DNA of 64,000 nt from Cyclina sinensis (Eukaryota; Mollusca; Bivalvia; Venerida; Veneridae): assembly GCA_012932295.1 (NCBI GenBank), contig JAAONU010000006.1, positions 20,352,904 to 20,416,903 on the forward strand, written 5' to 3'. The stretch's first letter is position 1. Each line of letters opens with the position of its first letter. Positions 12,701 to 25,100 of this stretch are shown in pieces. The position numbers were made by a program, and so were the translations under genes. Under the pieces are notes generated by a model that was given only the letters and a program-made list of their open reading frames with translations, did no database searches and was not told the origin of the DNA.

Positions 12701-13193
12701 TTCTGAAGCAGAAAGAATACTTGGACTAGTATCTGGTAAGCTTTTGACTGGCTGACTCAGTTTTGTAAGTTCACTTACATTCCTGGAATGAGTAAAAAAT
12801 GAAACTGATTAAACTGCTTATAGGCTGATAACTACTTCAATCTGATTTAAATCAACTTCAAAGTAACGCTCTGCTATTAGGATCTGAATATCACCAAAAG
12901 AAAGTCACCTTCTCATGGCCTTTCAGTCAGCCAGTCATTGCCTAGCTTTCATGAAAATGGGTGTCTGAACAGCTCGTAAATGAGACTAATCACAGGATAA
13001 GTACTCTTGATGCTTCTGAAAAATTGAAAAGGGAATGTACAATGTATTGTGTCAGTTCATTAATTTTCCTTTACAGCAACTCACATAAGAGAAATGTAAA
13101 GCTACAAACAGGACTTATTCTTTGGCTATTGGCTTACACAAAATGTATATTTTTCCTTAAATTTTGTAGATTTACAATTGTAAAAGGCACACC

Positions 13194-16100
13194 ATGTCAA
13201 GTTCTCGAAAGAAAAGGAGGAGGTCAAGTCTGGCATCTGCAAGGATAAGGGTTTCTCTGTCACCAGGACTTGGTATGGTTTTCTTTGCACGAGTTGACAT
13301 TTCTTTGAAATTATGTTTAATACTCATATATTGAATATAGTTACTGTACTTTTGCAACCTGTATATCATAATTGGACTCGGAAATGGGCAGGTCTATTGT
13401 CTGAGTAGTTAAAACTACATTAAAGATGTGAACACAAACATTTATAGCAAAGAATGATATCAATGTGAAACATGAACTTCTGTATGTATTCTCATGTAAA
13501 AAAAATGCTTATTCATATTACAGCATCAAACCTGTTGTTATTATGTTTGCAGGTTTACACAGACAGGTAGAACAAGATCTGTCATCAGAAGAAAGACTTC
13601 AACAGTTATCAGCACTATGTTTAAAGGTTTATAACTTTTTCAAGTTTATTTAGTTAGATAAAAGTTGCTTCTGCTTTCTTTAATTTTTTATATATTTTCT
13701 ATTCTCTGATACCAGTCGTAAGCAAATGATATCTTAAAAATTTAAAAATAATTCAGGAAATTTTCAGTTTATCTTATTTTAAGCAATTGTGAAATACTGT
13801 ATACATTATGTGGCATAGCATAACATTTTATGAACTTCACTTCATTTGAACAAACTACTGTAGAAGATGAAGGTTTATCTCTTCCATTTATAGCTTTCTG
13901 CCTTGAAGGATTGGGGGTGGGGGGAAGGATTAAGGAGTGGTTCGGGTTGTAAGGCAGTGATGAAAAATTGACAAGGATCTTCTTGGTGTTTGAACACAAG
14001 CAAACACATGATTTAAAGCGACTGACTCAAAATTTTGCGGAATTTTTTTTATTCTTTCAAATTTAAGAGGATTTAATATACTATGGAAAAATATAATATT
14101 ATGCTTCTATACACCATGAAAACTGAAAAAAAAGGTTTTGACTTAACCAGGATTTGAACCCACGACCTTTCGGTCAGTAAAATGTAGAGCGACGACTTAG
14201 TCCACTGAGCCACGATGTGTAGTTATTAGATTGCCTCAAAATTAATCTTATAACTAAAGTATCTAAATTTTTTACCGATAACAGTGTGTAAAACTTTATA
14301 TTTTGATGTTTTTCTGTCACAAAAACTGAGTCAGTAACTTAGTTTAGATATCTTCTTCACAATTACAGCAAGAATTTCAAGATGTATAAACATTTTCTTT
14401 TTATCATCGTTTGTGAGTCAGTCGCTTTAAGGACGAGTCTAATAGATATTATCAATGTCATGAGCAGTGACAGTTTTGACACTGCTTTTACGAATGATCG
14501 TGGTTTAAAAAATGACAGACTGAGCTAGTTTGCACTTGTTTCACTGTATAACTTATTTGATGGTGATAATGCCTTCATTTTACTGTAGTTTGCTGTGGAT
14601 AAAGTGTGTAAGGAAGCAGAAACACCGGAAGTCAGAGAAGAGCTGGAAAATGGTATGTAAATGATAAGGAATATTTTCTTTATGAAGTTTTTTTTATTAG
14701 ATATGTTGTGAAATGCTGTATATATATGATATAAAATTGTAATCTTACTCATCTTAGGAATTTAAAGAAGGAAACTGCCTTTAATTGCCAAATCTTCAGA
14801 AAATGGCTAGAGTGCTAGTTCTCTGTTTACAAAGATGTCAATATATGACCATCTCTGGGCTGGATATTCAAGTAATTGTTTTGCACATAAAATGCCACTA
14901 AATAAATTTGCACATAAATTGCCACTAAATAAAAAAATGTTTACTCAGTTGGACACTAAGCTAAGGATGAGCATGAATATTTAAAATAAAAAGTGATGTT
15001 TCTCCAGAGTATGATTTCTTGGGTTGGTGTGAAAAGAGATGCATAAAGGTACTGATGCACTTCTTCCGAAATTGTTGAAAAAAAAAAATCAAATATATGT
15101 ACACAATTTCAAAAGTTGTTGAAAATAAACAGGGCTTTCATTAAGAGGCAGAAGGTGGGTATTTTCCCCTGCTTCTTTGAGATCTTCAGCCGGCTACTTC
15201 TCTGAAAATCAGGCTTAATTTATAACAAACTGGCAGCAAATCACCTGCCTACTTTACATGTACTCCCTCCAACTCAAAAACTTAATGAAACCCCTGAATA
15301 AAGGCTATTTATACACAATGTCTGAAATAAAAAATAATGACATGTGTAAACAATTTCTGGTTTGTAAAAACATCAAGATATGTATTGCATGCATTAACAT
15401 TCTGTGAATTTCAGTGAAAGATGAGATCTTGAAGGTGGTAGGTTCAAAAGAGCATAAAGATGCAGTTGTCAGTGCCTGTCGTCACCCTGATAAGTATGTA
15501 CTTAAGTACTTACAGTGAAGTTTAGTAGTGTAGTGATCAGTGCCTGTCATCACCTAGATAGGTGTGTACTTAAAATACTGACAGAGTAATTGAGTTCAGT
15601 AGTGGTCAGTGCCTGCCATTATCCTGATAGGTTTATTCTTAAATATTTGCAGTGTTGAGTGGTCATTCTCGTTTTTGAGTTTCTGTTGGAATCTACAAAT
15701 TTCAAATGCTGAAGCTATATTTCTGTATATTGGATATTTATTATACCCCCGCTTCGAAGAAGTGGGGGGTATACTGTTTTACCCTTGTCCGTGTGTCCGT
15801 CCGTCCGTCTGTCCATCTGTCCGTCCGTAACAAATTTCCGTTGCAGTTTTCTCAGCAACTATAACAAGCAGAAGCCTGATATTTCACATATTGCTATACC
15901 CTATAGTCCCATATGGTGTAAAGCGATTTTATGCTCCTTGCTCATCTACTTCCTGTTTACCGAATATTTTTAGATTTTGTCACTATATAGGTGCATTAGA
16001 TCAACCAAACGGCATCTTTATTTTTCGTCGCAGTTTTCTAGCAACTAGAGCATGCAGCCACCTGATATTTTGCATATTGCTTTATTCTATAGTCCCATAT

Positions 16101-19100
16101 GGTGTAAAGCAATTTTATGCTCCTTGCTCATCTCCTTCCTGTTTACCAAATACTTAGATTTTTACACTATATAGGTGCATTACATCAACCAAACGACATC
16201 TTTATTTTCCATCGCAGTTTTCTCAGCAACTATAATATGCAGAAGCCTGATATTTCACATATTGCTTTATCCTATAGTCCCATATGATGTTAAGCAATTT
16301 TATGCTCCTTGCTCATCTACTTCCTGTTTACCAAATACTTAGATTTTTACACATAGTTGACATACATTCACAATTTCCGTCACAGTTTTCTCAGCAACTA
16401 TAAGATGCAACAGCCTGATATTTTGCATATTGCTTTATCCTATAGTCCCATATGGTGTTAAGCGATTTTATGCTCCTTGCTCATCTACTTCCTGTTTACC
16501 AAATACTTAGATTTTTACACATAGTTGACATACATTCACAATTTCCGTCACAGTTTTCTCAGCAACTGTAAGATGCAGCAGCCTGATATTTTGCATATTG
16601 CTTTATCCTATATTCTCATATGGTGTAAAGCGATTATATGCTCCTTGCTCATCTACTTCCTGTTTACCGAATACTTAGAAGTTACCAACACACAGGAAAG
16701 GAGGTTCACTTGATCGTGTTTTTGTGAATAAAGACTTCGATGAATCAGAAATCACAGGTGTAGTACCTGTTTATTATTCTGACCATTTTCATATCCATCT
16801 AGCTGTGCCTTGGATGAAGTTGTATTAAATTCAGGTAAATACTCGGAAAAATTTGACACTCTTTATACATATGACAAATGCAAATTACATTATGAAAGTC
16901 AAACTTCTGATAGCGGGGGTATCACTAGTGAGCATTAGCTCACAAATTTACGTGTTTCATAAGTGTTAAAATCTATTTTTTTTTATTGAAGAACAAACTT
17001 GATATAGAAGTTGCAACACATTTCAGGTTATTGCCAAATCCTGCCAATGCAGAAATGGATGAAACTATCAAAATCATGGAGAGAAGAATTGAAAGGTAAA
17101 ATTTGGTCTGGTTTTAAATGTTTCAATTTCATTTGCAAAGTTCAAGTGCAATAAGGTTAAAACATAATCTCTAAAGAGATTTTGTTACACACATCTGTCA
17201 AAAAAAAAGAAAAAGAAAAATTGTTTACCTTACATCTTGCATTTAAGACTTTCAGAGCCCTAGTTAGTCACACAATGTTCCTGTTACTCATGAGATGAAT
17301 GAATTGTAAAATTTCCTCAGAAGTAGATACTTCTTCCATACTGTTTTGACCTGTTTAAAATAGTGTGGTCTTACACCCCACATCAGGTGAGTCAGGTGAC
17401 ACTCTTGACAGTCTTTCTGAAATGACTGACATCAACAGATATTTTCTCTGGAAGGTCAATGTGCTTCATCGAAAAAAGATTGAAAATCTTATTCTTGGAA
17501 GATACTGAAAGAATAGTGTAAGAAAAAACACCTTTCTTGTATTTTAGGTTCTGATGAAGTGTTTTGTCATTGGGCAGCTGCATTTTTCAACAGAAACTCT
17601 GCAGTGCCTTATTCCTTCCAAAATACAGTTGCCATTGAGTCAGTTTGGCTGATAAGTACCTTAAACACATGAAAAATATTTGCATTCCTTAGTCAATTGA
17701 GTCATGCTACACCTGTACACCTGTAAAGTTGTATTGTTTGTTATCACTCTGATGGCAGAAGCAGTTTTCTTGAAAAACCATTTGTCTCTGAGACATATGA
17801 TCTAATGATTTTAAATCTTTTTTTTTTTCAGACTTCAAAAAGAAGAGCAGAACTGGCAAGACTTCTTTACAGATCTGGACAGACAAACACAGGAAGCAGA
17901 AAAGTAAAACAGCATTCACTTCATCTTCTGTTGAAAATTTCTTGAACTGTTCCAAGGTTAACCTTGATATATTTATTGATTGATGTTCGATTGAAAGTAT
18001 GCTTTTGTTATGACCAGAATATTTACCGGAGATCAGTAGGGCCATTCCAGTAAAACTTATCCTACCCCAAGAAGGCAGTTTTAAAATGCACAGACCCTCC
18101 ATAGAAGTTATTTAGACAAGAATAGACCCACTGCCCCTATATGAAATGACCACTTACAACAGGATTTCTTTATTTTGCCTTCCTGGGGTGAGATACGTCT
18201 TAATGGTATGGCTCAAAGAAAAACAGCTGTCAGATTTGCATTCACCTAAAAATAGCAATTGTTGCTATTAAAATGATACCTAGCCAAAGTCTGGTATATG
18301 GCATCATTTCCATATTATAGTCATAATATTAAATAAGTTTTCTGACAAATAAGCAAAAATTGCCAAAGTAATATTGATTACATCATGTAGGTTTAACAAG
18401 GCATTTTTTTTCATTGTAAAATATAAATACAATTTTCAGTAATGTATGTTAGAACCTTTTCCTTTGGACTGATTTTAAGATTTTTGTCTGGATATTTGGG
18501 GTGTTGTTGGAGTCACTTTTGTTCAAACTGTGTTCTCCAAGTTGAAATTTGATTGACTTTACGAAAATGAGATTTCTGAATGGTATTTTCCGTAAGTGCT
18601 CATAGATTGTGGATATCTTACATAAACCCCAGTATAAACTAGAAGTTACAATGTGTGTATGTGTGTTATAGGCTTTTCTGTATTGAGTTTGGTGGTTTAA
18701 AACTGCTACATCTGTTGAACAGTGAATAATTAGTCCTTATACAGGTACCTGAAATTTTGCGTATTTACACAGATAACAGAATTCAGTTACAAGGTAAAAA
18801 GTGTGGCTTTCTAATGTTTTCTCATTGTATCATACTTTACACATACTTGTATTTTACAACTTAACACTAGAATTTCCTGTTGTAATGTTTGTTTCTTAAT
18901 ACAATATAAACTTAATCAAGTGCGTTCATACAGTTAAGTAAATAAAGACACGACAAGTGTTCAGCACAAGATGTAAATTTATTCTGCAAAACCTTAACAT
19001 GTGGTGGTAGGTTTCTACTAAACTTCCGAGCATGCGCAACAAGAATTATACTAAAGGGTCAGTTCAAGTTCATGATACTACATCTCCCTGCTTTAAAAAA

Positions 19101-22100
19101 AAGAAATACAATTATGTACATAGTATGATATTTGAAAATATATGATTAACGCTTATGGAATAATATTTAATACAAAACTATATAAAGTTTTAAGTTGCAC
19201 TGCAAATTGTCGATGATTTCACATCAAGTTTTCTCATCTTGTCTTTACATCATTCTGTACGTATATTCCAGATAATTAATTACTAGTGTTCCATTCATCA
19301 GTGTTGTATCGATTATTAGGTTTTACTACTCGACCGCTGCGCGTCTGATAACCTGTGCCTGACCTAATTTCATGGCTAATGGGGTTTTGATTATTCTGGG
19401 AATCACCTGTATCATTCAGTGGTGTTTGGTTAGAGATTTTATCAGGAGGGTCTTGACCGGCTTGGTAGAGAATATTTGGGAAGGAATCTGTATTTAGTGG
19501 GAAATTTTCCCGCGTTTTGTTTATGAAGCGGCGATTACGGCGGTAAATAGCGCCATCTTCAGTTTGTACTTTATATGATCTTTCCCCCTCTTTTTCTAGG
19601 ATTATGGCAGGTTTCCAGGTTTTCCCAAATTGTACTCTGCAAGATTCACCTTTGTTAAGCGTGGGTAGTGACCTCGAACTTTTGTCGTAATAGTTCTTTT
19701 GTGTAACCTTACGTTCTTGCAGAGATTTTCTTACAGATTTATGGTTGATAAGAGATGGTTTCAATTGCTCATTTGTGGTAGGCAAAATAGATTTTAACCG
19801 TCTGCCCATCAACAGTTGCGCTGGAGAATAACCGCACTCTAAGGGGGTGTTTCTATATTCTAGGAATGCTAAGTATGGGTCTGTTTTGGTCTCATGGCAT
19901 TTTTTCATTGATCTTTTGGCAACTGAAACCATTTTCTCTATGAAACCATTTGATTGACTGTAGCCTGGTGAAGATGTTACATGTTTAAAATTCCACTCAG
20001 TAGCGAATTTTTGAAAGTCGTCTGAGCTGAACTGTGGCCCATTGTCGCTTTTGAGCGTTTCTACTTGACCATAGCGGGCCATATGCATAGTTAACCTTCT
20101 AATGACGGTCTTACTTTTTGTGTCTGGCAATGCATCTACTTCAAAGAAGTTACTGTACATGTCCGCTGTAATAAGGTAATCACGTCCGTCAAGCGTGAAT
20201 AAGTCAGCGGCAATATGTTGCCAGGGTCTCTGGGGCACGATGTGGGGATTTAATGGTTCCTTCACATTTGATGCCCTGTGTGTTAGACATAGAGGGCATG
20301 CTAACACATGGTCTGTGACCTGTTTGACCATGCCTGGCCAGAACATAATATCCCTGGCTCTGTTCAGCGTTTTAGTCACGCCCATATGACCTACATGAAC
20401 AGCGTTGATCATTTCATTTCGTAATGAACTTGGAATAACCAAAGTTTGACCGCGGAATATTATGTCATTTGCTGTCGAGAGTTCATCCCGGTGATTCCAA
20501 AACTCTAATATAGAACTCGGGCATTCGTGTCTAGATTCAGGCCAGCCGTCAATAATTGTTTTTGTCAGTGTCTGGAATTGACTGTTCTGTTGTGTGGCAA
20601 GTCTGAGGTCTTGCAATTTTCTGTCGCTAACCGGTAGGCTGTTAATAACCGTGTGGACATGCACGTCAAGTCCGTCAGACAATTCTGGGTATGTGTCCCT
20701 GACAAAATTACGGGATAATGTATCTGCAACGGGAATGTTTTTCCCACTAACATGTACGACTTCTATGTCGAACTGTTGAATCTGCAATAAGAGACGTTGT
20801 AGTCTGGGGGTTGCCCGACATATTTCTTTTTTCATAACAGAAACAACCGGTTTGCAATCTGATTCAACCCTAGTATGTCTTGCGTAACAGTATTGCTTGA
20901 AGCGTCGAAGACCGTGAAGTATGGCTAATGTCTCTTTTTCTATTTGAGCATAACCTCTCTCAGTGGGGGTCAAGGTCTTAGATGCAAAGGCAATGGGCTT
21001 GCCGTCTTGTAAGCACGTGCAGCCCAAGCCACGTGAACTTGCATCTACTTGCAATGTAACAGGCTTATTGGGATCGTAATATGCCAATACTGGCGCCTTT
21101 GTAATTGCAAGCTTAACCTTTTCAAAGGCGTCATATTGCGCACTGTCCCATATAAACTCCACGTCTTTTTTCATCAAATCGCGCATAGGGCTTACAATTT
21201 CCGCCAATTTGGAATCAAACTTGGACAGATACGTGATCATGCCAAGAAGAGTTTCTAACTCTGACTTATTTTCTGGGGCTTTCATTTCTACGATTGCCCT
21301 GATTTTTTCAGGATCGGGCTTTAAACCGTCCGCTGTCAGTACGTGACCAAAGTATTTAACTTCCTGAGAGCCGATAACACATTTGTCTGGGTTAAACCTT
21401 ATACCCTTTTCACGTGCTCGGTCCAAAACACGTGTCAGGTTCGCGTCGTGCTCTTCGATAGTCCGTCCGTACACCAGAAGATCGTCCGCTATTGACGTCA
21501 CGCCTGTCACGTCCTCGAAATACTCGTCAATTTTTTGACAAAATATGTCTTGGGAACTTTTAATTCCCATGGGAAGCCGCAAATATCGGTATCTACCAAA
21601 GGGACTGTTAAATGTCGTCAGGTATGAGGATTCGTCTGTCAGTTTTATTGACCAATATCCTTTTGTTGCGTCTAGTACACTGAAGTATTTAGCACCTGTC
21701 AATTTGTTTGTCACGTCTTCCATAGTCCTCATTGGGTAGTGTGGTCTAAGAATATTGTCATTTAATGCTTTTGGGTCTAAACACACCCTTAGTTTTCCAG
21801 TGCTTGGTTTCTCCACACAGACTAAAGAATTGACCCACTCGGTCGGCCTTGTGACCTTTTGGATAATGCCTTTATCCTCCATAGATTTCAATTCATTTTT
21901 TAAACGGTCCTGTAAAGCTACAGGTACACGCCTAGGTGGGCATACTACGGGTACAGCTTTTGGTTTCAAATGCAAACTGCATGTTCCTGGGAATAAACCG
22001 ATCCCTTTAAATACATCTTTGTATTCTGTCAAGATTCTTTGTTTATCTAGGGTTATAGGTTGTTTTTCTACAGCATAGGTCAGTTTTATCAATCTCAGAT

Positions 22101-25100
22101 CTATTGAATGCTGTAAGCTTAATAATGCTGGAGATCTACTGCCTACTACATGAAAACATGCAAGTATTTCCCTATCTTTGTACTTACAGGACAAGTTGAC
22201 CTTTCCATAAACTGGGATGGGGTCTTTTGTGTATGAGGTTAACCTATCATCAGAGGGTAGCAAGGGGCCTTTGAAATCAAGTTTCTTGAGCATTTCTTGT
22301 GGTATCAAGTTACATTGTGAACCAGTATCTATCTTGAAATTCACAGGGGCGGACTTTTTGCCAATTTGGAGTGTAACCATTGCGCAATCAGGTCGAGTAG
22401 TATGAAAATCATTTACCGTGCATACATAAAATTCCTGATCATCACTGGAGAAGTCCGACTCACACTTAATTTCGTTCACAGTATTTTTTGATTTGCACAT
22501 TTTTTGATAATGGTTCAGTTTGCCACATTTTCTGCATGTTTTTCCCTTCGCTGGACACGTTTTGCCCTCTAAATGTGATGTCCCGCATCTTGAACAGGTC
22601 ACTTTGTTTCCGTGGTCTTGTGGGTTTTCCCGCCTTTTCGGAGCTGTCCGTCTTTTAGGCCTCGCCTCGTGGTGAACGTCTTTATCGGCTGAACCCGCCA
22701 TAGAACTCAGTTGCTGCCTGGAATATTCCATGTTTTGAGCTATTTGCACTGCTTTGTCCAGTGTTAACGCTGCGCCCTCATTTATGAGCTTTTCGCGTAC
22801 TTTCGACGAATTTGTCCCAAAAACTATGCGATCTCTTATCATCTCATCTGCATTTTCAAAATTGCAGTCTCGTGCACAAATGCGCAATCTTGTCAAGAAA
22901 GAATCTATGTTTTCCTGTTCTTGTGTCTGATTGTAAAACTTGTATCTTGCAAAGATAGGATTTAGCTTGGGTTGCACGTATGTTCTGAATTTTGTATAGT
23001 AAGTGTTTATCTTTTTTGCATCCTCGTCGGAAATGTCTTTCCACGTGCAGTGGATATCCCTTCCTTTATCGCCTATCCATAAGAGGAAGTAGGAAATTTG
23101 TTCTTCTTCAGATTTCCCTTTTAAAGGTCCTGTAAACATCAATTTCGCATGGCGTTCGAACTTATTGTAAGCTTCTGGTAAATTTGTAGAGTCCCAGTCC
23201 ATTTTGGGCACTGTTAATCCACTCAATTCCATTGTCTTGCTTTCTCGGTTTTTTGCACTGTTTTCCAATAATGTTAATTATTCCAAGTTAACTCAGTGAT
23301 ATTCTAGTTTATACGTAAATTCAGATTACTTTTATAAACTTTTTTTTTTTATTCTGACACCATGTTGTAATGTTTGTTTCTTAATACAATATAAACTTAA
23401 TCAAGTGCGTTCATACAGTTAAGTAAATAAAGACACGACAAGTGTTCAGCACAAGATGTAAATTTATTCTGCAAAACCTTAACATGTGGTGGTAGGTTTC
23501 TACTAAACTTCCGAGCATGCGCAACAAGAATTATACTAAAGGGTCAGTTCAAGTTCATGATACTACATTTCCTTTACAAATTCTGTTGCAGTAAGACACA
23601 GAACCTTGTGTTGTTATCATCTGATCTCTCAGAGGAACAGAGGTCACTGTCCAAACAGTATCTGCCCGACTTAGCAGACCTCAGTGTGGTGAAACAGCAA
23701 AAAGATAGTTTGATCAATAAAATATTCATGTTGGTAAGTCAAACAAAGTAGTTCTCTGAATTTCTTATTTCTCAATCATACTAACAGAGTTACATTACCT
23801 TGGCTTTTTGTCCATTGGTTGGTATAATGCACTTACTGTTTGTGCTTCCTTCTTCGTATATTGGAATTATTAAAAAGTTTTGAACAGTATCAAGTTTACA
23901 AACTGCATATAAATCTGTAGATCTTTATTAAAATTAGGAAATAGATATTACGTTTGAGTGATATACTGTTGAATACATCACGGTGTCTAGTTCAGATGTG
24001 TAGTTATTTAATCATGAAGGTCGTAGCCCTCAGTGATTAGTTACACTTATGAATGATAAACCGTGATACATACGATGGGAGATCAATGTTAAATTTTTCC
24101 ATTTTAACACGTACATAGATTTATAATGGGCGCAAGTTTGTGCACTGTGTACCAGTGACGTTCACAGTGACGTCTGGTCAGCAGTCGCACATTTGTGTTC
24201 AGCATATATAACATATAGGATATATCACAATCAATTTCTTCTTTGTTTATTGACGGCTAATTGCAGGTAGAAGTCATTTTTAACTGTCTGTATCAGGTCC
24301 GGATTTACCGGGGTGGGGGGGGGGGGCGGGGCTTATTGGGCCCAAGGCCCCCCCAGCTGGCTCGTTTGTAAAAAAAAAGGGCCCATTTTTATACACTCTG
24401 AAACATTTTTTTTTTCAGCTCTTTTCACCTCGTAACAGAAAAACACAATCATCCTTTCAATTTGCAATGGTCATGCAATATTGCGTAACAACTGATAACC
24501 AGTTCGCAACTTTATAGCCGTGTATATTACACAAAGTACCGTATATTCGGTGGCACGGATTATCCGAGAGTTCTCCAGACTGATCATGATGTATAGTTTT
24601 CAAGCGTCTAGTAACCTTGACGTATTTGATAAAGTTGTTAAATGAGCATCTGCTGACCATGATCAGTTGCCTGATGATACTGTGCAAACTGTAATCGTAA
24701 CAACTCGGCCTTTTCCGACAACTTTGTATAAAGACTTATTGAATTCGCACAAGGTGTTCCGAATGGTGCAAACTCCACACAGCGGTTACTTCCCTTCCAT
24801 ACTTTCAGTACAGTAATCACTGCTGACAGTCATGTGAAGTGATGATGGTCGAAAGTAAATAAACGAAATTTTAAACTTTTTTTCAAGTTACATTTTTTTT
24901 AAATTTGATTACACCCAGGCATGTTTAATCGATGCAATTCCAATTGTAACTAAACTAAACAGAGAAAATAATAAATTCTTAAAAAAAGTTCATACATGTA
25001 TATATAGCTGAAATCCAGCTAAGGTTAAATAGATAGAAAGTTAACCCGTGTCTGCAGAGATCTTTCCAAAGAATGAAGGGGAGATCACTGCGAGGAGACT

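Larger units (their letters stand above)
18878..23567 (-). mobile_element. Complete Ty3/gypsy (Mag-like) LTR retrotransposon
   Basis: The element is 4,690 bp on the minus strand. It has two 205-bp LTRs that I find identical by eye, TG...CA ends, and a 5-bp target duplication TTTCC (18873-18877 and 23568-23572). It has a primer-binding site directly after the 5' LTR, a polypurine tract directly before the 3' LTR, and one uninterrupted gag-pol frame. Identical LTRs and an intact frame imply a young, possibly polymorphic insertion. It lies antisense within DSN1 intron 6. Confidence 0.95.

Noticed and set aside
14150..14212. A true tRNA gene
   Set aside because: Box A and box B are good, but no acceptor-stem pairing or anticodon arm is convincing, and the sequence is part of a repeated element.
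20195..22405. Several plus-strand frames inside the retrotransposon
   Set aside because: They are shadows of the intact minus-strand gag-pol frame.
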